A stretch of 9,539 nt of DNA from Chloroflexota bacterium (lineage in GTDB: Bacteria; Chloroflexota; Limnocylindria; P2-11E): NCBI GenBank assembly GCA_025350745.1, contig JANXXG010000251.1, forward strand, positions 1-9,539. The letters are read 5' to 3'. The position numbers and the translations under genes are program-made. Numbering within the stretch: position 1 is the stretch's first letter; each line of letters opens with the position of its first letter. Positions 1-7,118 of the stretch are shown one piece after another. The notes under the pieces are model-generated. The model was not told the origin of the DNA. It was given only the letters and a program-made list of their open reading frames with translations, and did no database searches.

Positions 1-475
1 CGAACCAGAAGCCGATGAGCAGGTAGCTGCAGAGACCGACGCCCTCCCACCCGACGAACATGACGAGGTAGTTGTCGCCGAGGACGAGGATGAGCATCGC
101 GAAGACGAACAGCGGCAGCCACGAGAAGAACCGCCAGAAGCCGTGGTCGTGCGCCATGTAGCCGATCGAGTACACGTGCACGAGGAACGACACGATGGTG
201 ACCACCAACAACATCGCCGACGACAGCGGATCTACCAGCGCCGCGACGTCGACATGGAAGTCTCCGACGCTGATGAATTCGTAGAGCCGGACGATCGTGC
301 GCTCGTGGCCGCCGTGCACCTCGAGGAACACCCCGATCGCCATCACCGCCGACGCGCCGATCGCGGTCGCAGCCAGCGGCCCGGTCCACTGTTTGAGCCA
401 GCGCCGGCCGAGCGACACGTTCACCAGGAACGCGACGAGCGGGAATGCCGGAATGAGCCAGACGTTCTGGATCAT
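1..475 (-). CDS. nuoL: NADH-quinone oxidoreductase subunit L, 5' part (runs off left edge)
   Basis: NuoL is an antiporter-like, proton-pumping subunit in the membrane arm of respiratory complex I. The visible part is the first 158 residues, starting at ATG 475 and beginning MIQNVWLIPAFPLVAFLVNV; the rest lies beyond the left edge. Conserved landmarks are VDPLSSAMLLVVT (81-93), HVYSIGYM (100-107) and GWEGVGLCSYLLIGFW (142-157). The Glu at residue 144 within GWEGVG sits where the essential proton-channel Glu of TM5 lies in the family. The segment is strongly hydrophobic, with several membrane helices. The start is 2 nt after the nuoK stop, and AAGGGG at the end of nuoK gives a good ribosome binding site, so the two are translationally coupled. 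It is the last visible gene of the minus-strand nuo operon; nuoM and nuoN probably follow outside. Identity is secure. Confidence 0.96.
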   Translation of the reverse strand, partial: MIQNVWLIPAFPLVAFLVNVSLGRRWLKQWTGPLAATAIGASAVMAIGVFLEVHGGHERTIVRLYEFISVGDFHVDVAALVDPLSSAMLLVVTIVSFLVHVYSIGYMAHDHGFWRFFSWLPLFVFAMLILVLGDNYLVMFVGWEGVGLCSYLLIGFWF

Positions 476-477
476 CG

Positions 478-807
478 TTACCCCTTCATCTCGTGGATGT
501 CATCCACGTTGACGGTGGGCCGGTTCCGGTAGGCGGCGAGGATGATCGCGAGACCCACAGCGACCTCCGCCGCCGCGATCACGAACACGAAGACGACGAA
601 CACACTCCCGCGCTGATCGAGCCCGCTCCCGGCGCCCAGCTGGCCGGCGCGGCGAGCGAACGCGACGAGGGCGAGGTTGCTGGCGTTCAGCATGAGCTCG
701 ACGCACATCAGGATGACCACCGCGTTGCGGCGCACGAGCACGCCGGCCGCGCCGAGGAAGAACAGCACGGCCGAGACCGCGATGTAGGCGCCGAGCGGAA
801 CGGTCAC
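478..807 (-). CDS. nuoK: NADH-quinone oxidoreductase subunit K
   Basis: NuoK is a small three-helix, MrpC-like subunit of the complex I membrane arm that takes part in proton translocation. The protein has 109 residues. The two family glutamates are present: E37 in CVELMLNASNL and E81 in AAAEVAVGLAI. The loop between them (about residues 51-68, RRAGQLGAGSGLDQRG) is longer than in many NuoK proteins, which puts the second Glu about nine positions later than in E. coli. Translation starts at GTG 807, and that GTG overlaps the nuoJ TGA by 4 nt (GTGA), a typical coupling junction; an AGCGGGA sequence upstream can serve as ribosome binding site. nuoL follows after 2 nt. Identity is secure. Confidence 0.96.
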   Translation of the reverse strand: MTVPLGAYIAVSAVLFFLGAAGVLVRRNAVVILMCVELMLNASNLALVAFARRAGQLGAGSGLDQRGSVFVVFVFVIAAAEVAVGLAIILAAYRNRPTVNVDDIHEMKG

Positions 808-1304
808 TGATCATCCCGCTTGACCAGGACGATCGCGCCGACGAGCGCCGCGAGCAGGAGCACCGAGGCGACCTCGAACGGGAACGCGTAATCCGTGAAC
901 AGGCTCGTCGCGAGCGGGATCAGGTCGCTGCCGCGGGCCGATGGCGTGGCCGGATCCTTGAACGAGAACGCCAGGATGACGACCGGCAGAGCCACGATCA
1001 CCGCGAGACCGGTGGCGAGCGGGGCCTGCTTCTGGAAGAACAGGCCGTAGGCGCGCTCCTCCTGCTTGGTGAACATGACGCCGAACAGGATCAGGATCGT
1101 GATCGCGCCGACGTAGATGAGCACCTGGAACAGCGCGATGGTCTCAGCACCGAGCAGCAGGAACATCCCGGCCATGCAGGCGAACGTCAAGGCCATGAGG
1201 AGCGCCTGCGCGGTGATCCGCCGCAGGAGCACGACCGCTGCGCCCGCGCCGATGATGCCGAGGGCGAACAGAGCGAAAAAGAGCGGCTCGAGGAAGTCGA
1301 ACAT
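804..1304 (-). CDS. nuoJ: NADH-quinone oxidoreductase subunit J
   Basis: NuoJ is a membrane subunit of complex I next to NuoK and NuoA, near the start of the central hydrophilic axis. The 166-residue protein shows five hydrophobic segments. The conserved third-helix block is FQVLIYVGAITILILFGVMF (59-78). The C-terminal block YAFPFEVASVLLLAALVGAI (139-158) is also typical of the family. The start is ATG 1304, 3 nt after the nuoH stop; the 3' end overlaps the nuoK start by 4 nt. In most nuo operons the iron-sulfur gene nuoI lies between nuoH and nuoJ. Here there is no room for it. Confidence 0.96.
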   Translation of the reverse strand: MFDFLEPLFFALFALGIIGAGAAVVLLRRITAQALLMALTFACMAGMFLLLGAETIALFQVLIYVGAITILILFGVMFTKQEERAYGLFFQKQAPLATGLAVIVALPVVILAFSFKDPATPSARGSDLIPLATSLFTDYAFPFEVASVLLLAALVGAIVLVKRDDQ

Positions 1305-1307
1305 CAG

Positions 1308-2459
1308 CTACGGCGCGAGGCGCGCGTCGCGCATCCCGACAGATTCGCGCGTGCGAGTGCGGAATCGCAGGAGCCGCCGGCGCTGCGTGAACGGCAGCCC
1401 GACCACCAGGAGAGCGACGAGCGCCCAGTTCGCGACCGCGATCGGAAGCCGGGGATCCGGGAACGCGAGGATGAGCACTGCGGTGAGCAGGATGTTCACG
1501 AGCGCGAGGGGGATGAGCACCTTCCAGCAGAAGCCCATCAGCTGATCGATGCGAAGCCGCGGCAGCGTGGCGCGGATCCACATGAACAGCAGGACGAAAA
1601 AGTAGGTCTTGAGCGTGAACCAGATCACGCCGAGGAGCGGGACTGCGTCGACGCCGGGCCCGTGCCAGCCGCCGAACCAGAGGGTCGCCATGATCGCGGA
1701 CACCACCGTGACCTCGCCGTATTCCGCGAGGAAGAACACGCCCCAGCGCATCCCCGAGTACTCGGTGAGGAAGCCGGCGACAAGCTCGGACTCCGCTTCG
1801 GGGAGGTCGAACGGGTTGCGGTTGGTCTCCGCAAGTGCGGCGATGAAATAGGTCAGGAATGCGAACGGAAGGATGAACGCGTTGACGAGCGGCCCGGGCT
1901 GCGCGTTCGTGATGTCGACCATCGACAACGATCCGACATAGAGGACGACGGTGACGAGACCGAGGATCCCGGGCACCTCATAGGAGATGAGCTGGCCCGC
2001 CGAGCGCAGCCCGCCCATGAGCGAGTACTTGTTGTTCGACGCCCAGCCGGCGATGACGATGCCGAGGACGGTCATCGACCCGAGGGTCGTGAGGTAGAGC
2101 AGGCCAACATTCAGGTTCACGCCGGTGAAATCCGGACCGAACGGGAGCACCACGAACGACGCGACCATCGGGCTGAACACGATCGCCGGCGCCGCAAGGA
2201 AGAACGGGGCGTCGGTCAGCTTCGCGCGGATGTCCTCCTTGCCGAGGAGCTTGATCGCGTCGGCGAATGTCTGGAGCAATCCGAACGGGCCGGTGTGATA
2301 CGGACCGACGCGATCCTGCATCACCGCCTGGATCTTCCGCTCGAGGAAGATCTGGACCAGCGCACCGTTCAACACGAGGAAGATGGTGAGGGCCACGGCG
2401 ATGACGAGCCGCAGGACCGCCCAGATCGTGGGATCGATGCCGAACGGACCGATGGGCAC
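1308..2459 (-). CDS. nuoH: NADH-quinone oxidoreductase subunit H
   Basis: NuoH is the membrane subunit that anchors the peripheral arm and helps form the quinone-binding chamber of complex I. The protein has 383 residues with about eight to nine membrane helices. Family blocks visible are ERKIQAVMQDRVGP (40-53), GWASNNKYSLMGGLRSAGQL (138-157), ETNRNPFDLPEAESELV (211-227) with its cluster of acidic residues, TEYSGMRW (232-239) and LRIDQLMGFCWK (302-313). The C-terminal tail after residue 358 is rich in Arg and hydrophilic. The start is GTG 2459, 3 nt after the nuoC stop, with GGAGG inside the end of nuoC as ribosome binding site. Its usual partners NuoB, NuoD and NuoI, which form the quinone site with it, are not encoded in the window. 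Confidence 0.97.
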   Translation of the reverse strand: MPIGPFGIDPTIWAVLRLVIAVALTIFLVLNGALVQIFLERKIQAVMQDRVGPYHTGPFGLLQTFADAIKLLGKEDIRAKLTDAPFFLAAPAIVFSPMVASFVVLPFGPDFTGVNLNVGLLYLTTLGSMTVLGIVIAGWASNNKYSLMGGLRSAGQLISYEVPGILGLVTVVLYVGSLSMVDITNAQPGPLVNAFILPFAFLTYFIAALAETNRNPFDLPEAESELVAGFLTEYSGMRWGVFFLAEYGEVTVVSAIMATLWFGGWHGPGVDAVPLLGVIWFTLKTYFFVLLFMWIRATLPRLRIDQLMGFCWKVLIPLALVNILLTAVLILAFPDPRLPIAVANWALVALLVVGLPFTQRRRLLRFRTRTRESVGMRDARLAP

Positions 2460-2462
2460 GGC

Positions 2463-2951
2463 TCAGCCTCCGCGCGCGTCGCTGCGCGGCGGGAGGAAGC
2501 TCTTGCGGAGCGGATGCCCGGGGAACGATTCCTCGAGGAAGATCCGCCGCAGGTCGGGGTGGTCGTCGAAGGTGATGCCGAACATGTCGTAGGTCTCGCG
2601 CTCGCACCAGTTCGCGCCCGGCCAGACACCGGACAGCGTTGGGATGCGCGGGTCCAGCTCGGAGCACACCGTGCGCAGCATGACGAAGACGTGCGTCGTG
2701 GTGCCACGGACGAACGTGACCGAGCGAAGCTCGGCGCCGGTGTCGACGCCGGCGTTCGTCGAGTAGAGATCGCACCTGGTCACCGGGTCGTCGCGGACCA
2801 GCGTCGCGACGTCGACGAGGCCCGCGCGGTCGACATCGATCACCACCATGTCGTGGAGGATCGAGACGCGGGCCCGTGCGCCGATCTTCGTCCCGAGGTG
2901 CGAGGCGACCGCGGCGAGATCGATCGTCGGCCGCGGCGCTGCTAGTACCAC
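2463..2951 (-). CDS. nuoC: NADH-quinone oxidoreductase subunit C
   Basis: NuoC is a cofactor-free hydrophilic subunit of the connecting arm (30-kDa subunit family) that packs against NuoD. From GTG 2951 the product is 162 residues, within the usual range for a stand-alone NuoC and with no NuoD fusion. The diagnostic C-terminal signature is CERETYDMFGITFDDHPDLR (116-135), followed by FPGHPLRKSF (143-152). The GTG start overlaps the end of nuoA by 10 nt; further upstream in this frame the sequence only mirrors nuoA, so a longer start is unlikely. nuoH follows after 3 nt. A standard operon would read A-B-C-D; here B and D are both absent on either side of C, making NuoC the only peripheral-arm protein encoded with the membrane subunits. 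Confidence 0.93.
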   Translation of the reverse strand: MVLAAPRPTIDLAAVASHLGTKIGARARVSILHDMVVIDVDRAGLVDVATLVRDDPVTRCDLYSTNAGVDTGAELRSVTFVRGTTTHVFVMLRTVCSELDPRIPTLSGVWPGANWCERETYDMFGITFDDHPDLRRIFLEESFPGHPLRKSFLPPRSDARGG

Positions 2952-3307
2952 CGCAGGACCTGCTTGCGCCACGCGTAGTACAGCCCGACGACGAGGATCG
3001 CGATGAAGACGGTCATCTCGATGAGTCCGTTCCAGCCGAGCGACCGAAAGAGCACGGCCCACGGGAACAGGAAGATCACCTCGACATCGAACACGACGAA
3101 GAGCAGAGCGAAGATGTAGAAGTGGCTCGGGTACCGGCCCCACGCTTGGCCGACCGGCTCTTCACCCGACTCGTACGTGCGCGACTTCTCCAGGCTCGGC
3201 TTGCGCGGCGCAATGAGCTTGGATATTCCGAGCAATACGGTGACGAAGAGCGCGCCGACCGCGAAAAAGACGAAGACGTAGAAATAGGAGAGGTTGTAGT
3301 CGGGCAC
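2942..3307 (-). CDS. nuoA: NADH-quinone oxidoreductase subunit A
   Basis: NuoA is a three-helix membrane subunit at the junction of the membrane and peripheral arms of complex I. The protein has 121 residues. It has the loop motif YESGEEP (45-51; many family members have YECG), then RYPSHFYIFALLFVVFDVEV (58-77) with the conserved acidic pair in FDVE, and FPWAVLF (81-87). The start is taken as GTG 3307, which fits the usual family N-terminus. The nearest purine-rich stretch, GGAGG, is about 20 nt upstream, farther than normal, and no ATG is available nearby. This is the first gene of the minus-strand nuo operon. I could not identify a convincing promoter for it in the divergent intergenic region. 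Its stop overlaps the nuoC start. Confidence 0.94.
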   Translation of the reverse strand: MPDYNLSYFYVFVFFAVGALFVTVLLGISKLIAPRKPSLEKSRTYESGEEPVGQAWGRYPSHFYIFALLFVVFDVEVIFLFPWAVLFRSLGWNGLIEMTVFIAILVVGLYYAWRKQVLRWY

Positions 3308-3417
3308 CGCGACGTAGCGTACGAAGGCCTCCAGAACGCCGCAAACCGCGTGCTGTTCAGGTCATCCGCATCGGACCATCGGCGCCGTTCCCGTAACGTT
3401 CGACCCCCGTTGCACGG

Positions 3418-3447
3418 TTGACACATTGATGAGCCACGGGGTACGGT
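3418..3447 (+). promoter_or_regulatory. Probable sigma70-type promoter for the LysM-M23 gene
   Basis: A perfect TTGACA (3418-3423) is separated by 18 nt from TACGGT (3442-3447), a -10 form common in high-GC bacteria. Transcription would start near 3454, leaving a leader of about 85 nt before TTG 3539. The -10 element overlaps ATG 3446, which argues against that ATG as the translation start. This is a pattern match only. Confidence 0.55.
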
Positions 3448-3468
3448 GCGACTGTTCCCGGACAGTGA

Positions 3469-3483
3469 GTACGCAATGCGTAC
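3469..3483. promoter_or_regulatory. Perfect 15-bp palindrome in the leader of the LysM-M23 gene
   Basis: GTACGCA-A-TGCGTAC is a perfect 7-bp inverted repeat around one central base. It lies about 15-30 nt downstream of the predicted transcription start. It could be an operator for a dimeric repressor, or an RNA hairpin in the form GTACGC-AAT-GCGTAC. The half-site GCGTAC also occurs once at 3317-3322, just upstream of nuoA, which may be chance. Confidence 0.4.
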
Positions 3484-3520
3484 ACGTTGTTTTGGTCGAG
3501 CACCGCGAACCTGGCGTGCC

Positions 3521-3530
3521 TGGGGGAGGA
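3521..3530 (+). promoter_or_regulatory. Strong ribosome binding site selecting TTG 3539
   Basis: TGGGGGAGGA ends 8 nt before an in-frame TTG at 3539. This is the best Shine-Dalgarno match in the region. It supports TTG as start rather than ATG 3446, which lies inside the predicted -10 box, or ATG 3476, which has no comparable site. Confidence 0.65.
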
Positions 3531-3538
3531 CAACGGTA

Positions 3539-4609
3539 TTGAGGACGACGCAGCGGAGCAGGCCGGCTGCTGGCATCTTTGCGGTCCTCGCATCGCCACA
3601 GCTCGGTCGTCGCGCGCTGATCGTCGCCGTCAACCTCCTCGTCGCGTCGGTCGTCGTGTCCCTCCCGTTCCTCGCGAGCGCTGCCTCCGGGCCCGCTCCG
3701 CGATCGGCGTTCTCGGCCAGCGCCGTTGGGTCAACGAGCCTCGCTCCCGCTGACGGCGCCCCGCAGGTCTCGCGCGCCGCTCCGGCCGCGCGCGGCGGCA
3801 CGATCGCGGCAGGCCGCAACCCGGTCACGGTCCAGGCGCAGGGCGTGCGGCCGATCGGCGAATACGTTCTCTCCGCGAGCGACACGCTCTGGTCCATCGC
3901 GAACTTCTACGGGCTCTCCGCCGAGGCCATCGCCTTCGCGAATGGGATCAGCGATCCGTATCACCTGCAGGTCGGACGGCAGATCATGATCCCGCCGCTC
4001 GAGGGCGCCCTCTACACGGTGGAGGCCGGTGACACGATCGAGGTCGTCGCGGCCCGCTTCAAGGTCGACCAGGCCGTCATCGCGGACTACAACCGCCTGT
4101 ACTTCGAGCCCGAGCACTTCGCGCCGGGCCAGCTGATCTTCGTCCAGAACGCCGTCCTTCCGACGCTCCCGCTGCCCCCGGATGAGCCGGCCCAGCAGAG
4201 CAACAGCGTCATCGCCCGGGCTGCCGCGCCATCGACCTCGGTGAAGAACAGCGGCGGCGGCTACCTCGCATGGCCGGTGGCCGGCTACATCAGCCAATAC
4301 ATGTGGGCCGGTCACACCGGTGTCGACATTGCCGCCCCATACGGGAGCGGCCTCGCGGCGTCGATCAGCGGCACCATCAGCCAGAACGGCTGGGTCGCTG
4401 TGGGCGGCCTCCACATCTGCGTGAAGAACGGCAACCTCGAGGAGTGCTACTACCACATGAGCGCGGCGTACTACGGGGTCGGCACCCAGGTCTCGGGTGG
4501 CCAGATCATCGGCGCGATCGGGCTCACCGGCGTCACCACCGGCCCCCACGTCCATTGGGAAACGAAGATCAACGGTCAGTTCGTGAACCCGCTCGCCGTG
4601 CAGCCGTAG
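3539..4609 (+). CDS. Secreted LysM-LysM-M23 peptidoglycan endopeptidase
   Basis: This is a predicted extracellular zinc endopeptidase that binds peptidoglycan through LysM repeats and cleaves peptide cross-links, with a role in wall remodelling or daughter-cell separation. From TTG 3539 it has 356 residues. After a basic N-terminus comes a hydrophobic segment (about 26-48) with an ASA site at 46-48, so it is a signal peptide or anchor. A Ser/Ala/Pro-rich linker follows. LysM repeats lie at about 109-153 (SASDTLWSIANFYGL) and 158-204 (VEAGDTIEVVAARFKV). The M23 domain spans about 243-352 with H259 and D263 in GHTGVD, H306 in YYHMS, and H337 and H339 in HVHWE. All expected zinc and catalytic residues are present, so it should be active; two Cys (294, 303) could form a disulfide. 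It is divergent from nuoA. The specific substrate bond is unknown. Confidence 0.92.
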   Translation: MRTTQRSRPAAGIFAVLASPQLGRRALIVAVNLLVASVVVSLPFLASAASGPAPRSAFSASAVGSTSLAPADGAPQVSRAAPAARGGTIAAGRNPVTVQAQGVRPIGEYVLSASDTLWSIANFYGLSAEAIAFANGISDPYHLQVGRQIMIPPLEGALYTVEAGDTIEVVAARFKVDQAVIADYNRLYFEPEHFAPGQLIFVQNAVLPTLPLPPDEPAQQSNSVIARAAAPSTSVKNSGGGYLAWPVAGYISQYMWAGHTGVDIAAPYGSGLAASISGTISQNGWVAVGGLHICVKNGNLEECYYHMSAAYYGVGTQVSGGQIIGAIGLTGVTTGPHVHWETKINGQFVNPLAVQP

Positions 4610-4650
4610 ACCCGGAGCGACGACCGCCGGCCACTTCTCATACTGGGGCG

Positions 4651-5853
4651 GTGCTGCAGGCAATCCATAGCGATCGCTCCGGCCGGGTCTTCGTGTCGGC
4701 CGATTACGGCGCGACGGCCCTCGACGGACCGGTACCCGCGGCGCTCGATCGCGCGATCCCGCTCCCGGCCGACGCCACGCTCGTCCCGTTGGCGGATCGC
4801 GCTGCCATCGGCATCGATCGTCGTGGCGAGCCGCGCCCGCTCGGTCCCGCCCGGTGGGCGCTTGCCGCGATCCTTCGCCGGGGTCATCTGCGGACCCATA
4901 TCCCGGCGTGCGACCCGGCCGCCGGGATCCCGCCACTCGAGCCGCTCCCCTACGCCGCGGTCGGCGGCGACGAGCGGGGCGACGTGGTGGTCGCCGCGGT
5001 CCGCGTCGGACCAGCCGGCCGGGGCGAGGCTCCCGGATCCGATGACCTTGCGTCACGGATCACCGCGCGGCTCCGCGCGGAGCCGTCGAACCGGCTCCTT
5101 CGCCAGCTCGCCCGCTGCGCGCGCGACCACGCCTGCCCGACGGCGGAGAACGTCTTCCTCGGCAGGGGCGAAGGCGCGCTTCCGATCGGAGCGCCCGCCA
5201 ACGACCACGCCGGCCCGTCGGTCGCGCTCCGGCGGCGCGAGGAGCGCGCTCCGCTCGATCCGACGGCCCTCGCGGCGAGCACCGCGGATGTCGCGGCGGT
5301 CGCGAATGCCCACTTCGCGGCCGGAGGAACGAGCGTCTCGTTCGGTCATGCCTGCGAAGGCGACCCGCTGGCGTCGGTGCGGATCGTCGCTGACGCGGTG
5401 ACGCTGATCCGGCGGCCCGAGGGTGCCGAGATCATCGTGCGCACGAACGGCTCATCGACCGCCGCGCTCGCGCGCGCTGCCGACGCCGGGATCGATCGCG
5501 TGTGCATCGCGCTCGCCTCGGCCCACGGCCCGACCTACGAGCGCGTGCACGGACCCGTCGGATATCGCTGGACGGACGTCCGCTCGACGTTCAGGGACGC
5601 CGCGTCGCGAAAGCTCGCGATCACCGTTGAGCTGCTCTCGCTCCCCGGGCTCACCGATCGCGAGACCGAAGCCCGCGCGCTCGTGGCCCTGCTCGGTGAG
5701 CTCCCCGCGGGGACCGTGCTCGCCCCCATCGATCTCGCCGCGGATCCGTACGTCCTGCTCGCGAGCTTGCCGCCGGAACCGGTGACCGCCGGGATCGCTG
5801 CTCTGCTGGCCCGCCTTCGCACCGACGCCGCCCACGTGCGGATTGCGGCCTAG
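4651..5853 (+). CDS. Radical SAM-fold protein with a degenerate cluster motif (probable pseudoenzyme)
   Basis: The 400-residue protein starts at GTG 4651. The N-terminal domain (about 1-125; GRVFVSADYGATALDG, IPLPADATLVPL, RWALAAIL) and a barrel-like C-terminal half (about 163-400) resemble a radical SAM family that I recall from Chloroflexota and Firmicutes. Barrel hallmarks are VSFGHACEGDPL (229-240), RTNGSSTAAL (264-273), the AGIDRVCIALASA strand (279-291), LPGLTDRETE (331-340) and DLAADPY (361-367). Where members of this family have a CNARCxGC-type motif after FLGR...LP, this protein has A183, A187 and S190 (PANDHAGPS). The three cysteines that would hold the [4Fe-4S] cluster are thus replaced at identical spacing. 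The remaining Cys (87, 156, 162, 235, 285) do not form CxxxCxxC. The frame is intact throughout, so it is not decaying. obgE follows after 2 nt. There is no good ribosome binding site, but CATACT (4639-4644) could drive a leaderless transcript. Function unknown. Confidence 0.8.
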   Translation: MLQAIHSDRSGRVFVSADYGATALDGPVPAALDRAIPLPADATLVPLADRAAIGIDRRGEPRPLGPARWALAAILRRGHLRTHIPACDPAAGIPPLEPLPYAAVGGDERGDVVVAAVRVGPAGRGEAPGSDDLASRITARLRAEPSNRLLRQLARCARDHACPTAENVFLGRGEGALPIGAPANDHAGPSVALRRREERAPLDPTALAASTADVAAVANAHFAAGGTSVSFGHACEGDPLASVRIVADAVTLIRRPEGAEIIVRTNGSSTAALARAADAGIDRVCIALASAHGPTYERVHGPVGYRWTDVRSTFRDAASRKLAITVELLSLPGLTDRETEARALVALLGELPAGTVLAPIDLAADPYVLLASLPPEPVTAGIAALLARLRTDAAHVRIAA

Positions 5854-5855
5854 TC

Positions 5856-7118
5856 GTGTTCCTGGATCGCGCCCACATCGTGGTGAAAGGCGGGGACGGA
5901 GGCAGCGGGGTCATCTCGTTCCGTCGTGAAGCGCACGTTCCCCGCGGTGGCCCGGACGGTGGCGACGGAGGGCGCGGCGGCAGCGTCGTGCTTCGCGTCG
6001 ACTCCGGGATGACGACACTCTCCGACTTCCGCAACCGGAAGACGCTCGCCGCGACGAGCGGGGGCGATGGCGGCGGGAAGAACAAGAGCGGCAAGGCGGG
6101 CACGGACCTCACGCTGCGCGTGCCTCAGGGGACCATCGTGATGGACCGCGCGACCGGGCAGCGGGTGGCCGATCTGGTCGCGCCGGATGAGGAGCTCGTC
6201 GTTGCCAAGGGCGGTCACGGCGGACGAGGCAACGCCCGTTTCGTGTCGAGCACGCGGCGGATCCCGCGCATCGCGGAGGACGGGCAGCCCGGTGAGTCGC
6301 ACGAGCTGGACCTCGAGCTGAAGCTCATCGCGGACGTGGGCCTTGTCGGCCTGCCGAACGCCGGCAAGTCGTCGCTGCTCGCGGCGCTCACGCGCGCGCA
6401 TCCGAAGATCGCCGCATACCCGTTCACGACGATCACGCCGAATCTGGGCGTCGCGAGGCTGGATGAGCGGGAGATGGTGATCGCCGATATCCCGGGGCTG
6501 ATCGAGGGCGCGAGCGAGGGTGCGGGGCTCGGCGAGGAGTTCCTTCGTCACATCGAGCGCACCAGGCTCATCGTCCACGTCGTCGATCTGGCGCTGGATG
6601 ATCCGATCGCCGACATCGCTGTCGTGGACAAGGAGCTCGAGGCATACGGGCGCGGGCTGATGGAGCGACCGAGGATCTTCGCGCTGAACAAGCTGGATCT
6701 CTTCGAGGGCCGCGAACGCGCTCCGCGCATCGCGAAGAAGCTGGGGAAGGACGCGCTCGCGATCTCCGCCGCGACGGGCGAGGGCGTGGCCGACCTCATG
6801 AAACGCATGTGGGCCCGGACCCCGGACCGCGAGGTCGTCGAGGCCGCGCCGGCGGGCGAGCGCCGCATCGCCTTCTCGGGTGGCGGCCGCGACTGGAGCG
6901 TGGTCCGCGAGAACGAGGCCTATCGCATCAGTGGTGGACGGGTCGAGCAGCTCGCGCGCGGGCTCGACTGGGCGAGCCCTGACGCGGCCGCGTACTTCCA
7001 GCGGCTGCTGCAGCGGAACGGCATCGAGAAAGAGCTGCGGCGCCTCGGGGTAAAGGACGGCGACACCGTCCGCATCGGTGCCAAGGACCTGGAATGGACC
7101 GAGAGCGGACCGCGGTGA
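5856..7118 (+). CDS. obgE: Obg-family GTPase (ribosome assembly, stress)
   Basis: Obg is an essential GTPase involved in late 50S subunit assembly and the ppGpp-linked stress response. The protein has 420 residues. The glycine-rich Obg domain spans about 1-158 (GGDGGSGVISFRREAHVPRG, then GGPDGGDGGRGG). The G domain runs from about 159 to 325: G1 GLPNAGKSS (165-173), the switch I region YPFTTITPN, G3 DIPGLIEGA (211-219), G4 NKLD (278-281) and G5 SAATGEG (304-310). The C-terminal OCT domain (about 347-415; WSVVRENEAYRISGGRVEQL, LGVKDGDTVRIG) is present, as in Gram-positive and Chloroflexota-type Obg. The start is GTG 5856, 2 nt after the preceding stop. The 3' end overlaps the nadD start by 4 nt in GTGA form. 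All nucleotide-binding motifs are intact. Confidence 0.97.
   Translation: MFLDRAHIVVKGGDGGSGVISFRREAHVPRGGPDGGDGGRGGSVVLRVDSGMTTLSDFRNRKTLAATSGGDGGGKNKSGKAGTDLTLRVPQGTIVMDRATGQRVADLVAPDEELVVAKGGHGGRGNARFVSSTRRIPRIAEDGQPGESHELDLELKLIADVGLVGLPNAGKSSLLAALTRAHPKIAAYPFTTITPNLGVARLDEREMVIADIPGLIEGASEGAGLGEEFLRHIERTRLIVHVVDLALDDPIADIAVVDKELEAYGRGLMERPRIFALNKLDLFEGRERAPRIAKKLGKDALAISAATGEGVADLMKRMWARTPDREVVEAAPAGERRIAFSGGGRDWSVVRENEAYRISGGRVEQLARGLDWASPDAAAYFQRLLQRNGIEKELRRLGVKDGDTVRIGAKDLEWTESGPR

Noticed and set aside
1662..2945. 427-aa plus-strand frame opposite nuoH and nuoC
   Set aside because: It is a GC-rich shadow of two confidently identified genes, rich in Arg, Asp and His, with no domain character.
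3446..3538. Start of the LysM-M23 protein at ATG 3446 or 3476
   Set aside because: ATG 3446 lies in the predicted -10 element and neither codon has a good ribosome binding site. TTG 3539 has a strong one and puts the signal peptide near the N-terminus.
4270..4650. Upstream extension of the radical SAM-like protein to ATG 4270
   Set aside because: The added 127 residues overlap the M23 catalytic domain in another frame and look like shadow sequence. Family-like sequence begins at GTG 4651.
3731..5056. 441-aa minus-strand frame opposite the LysM-M23 and radical SAM-like genes
   Set aside because: It is an antisense shadow with Arg/Pro-rich, domain-free sequence.
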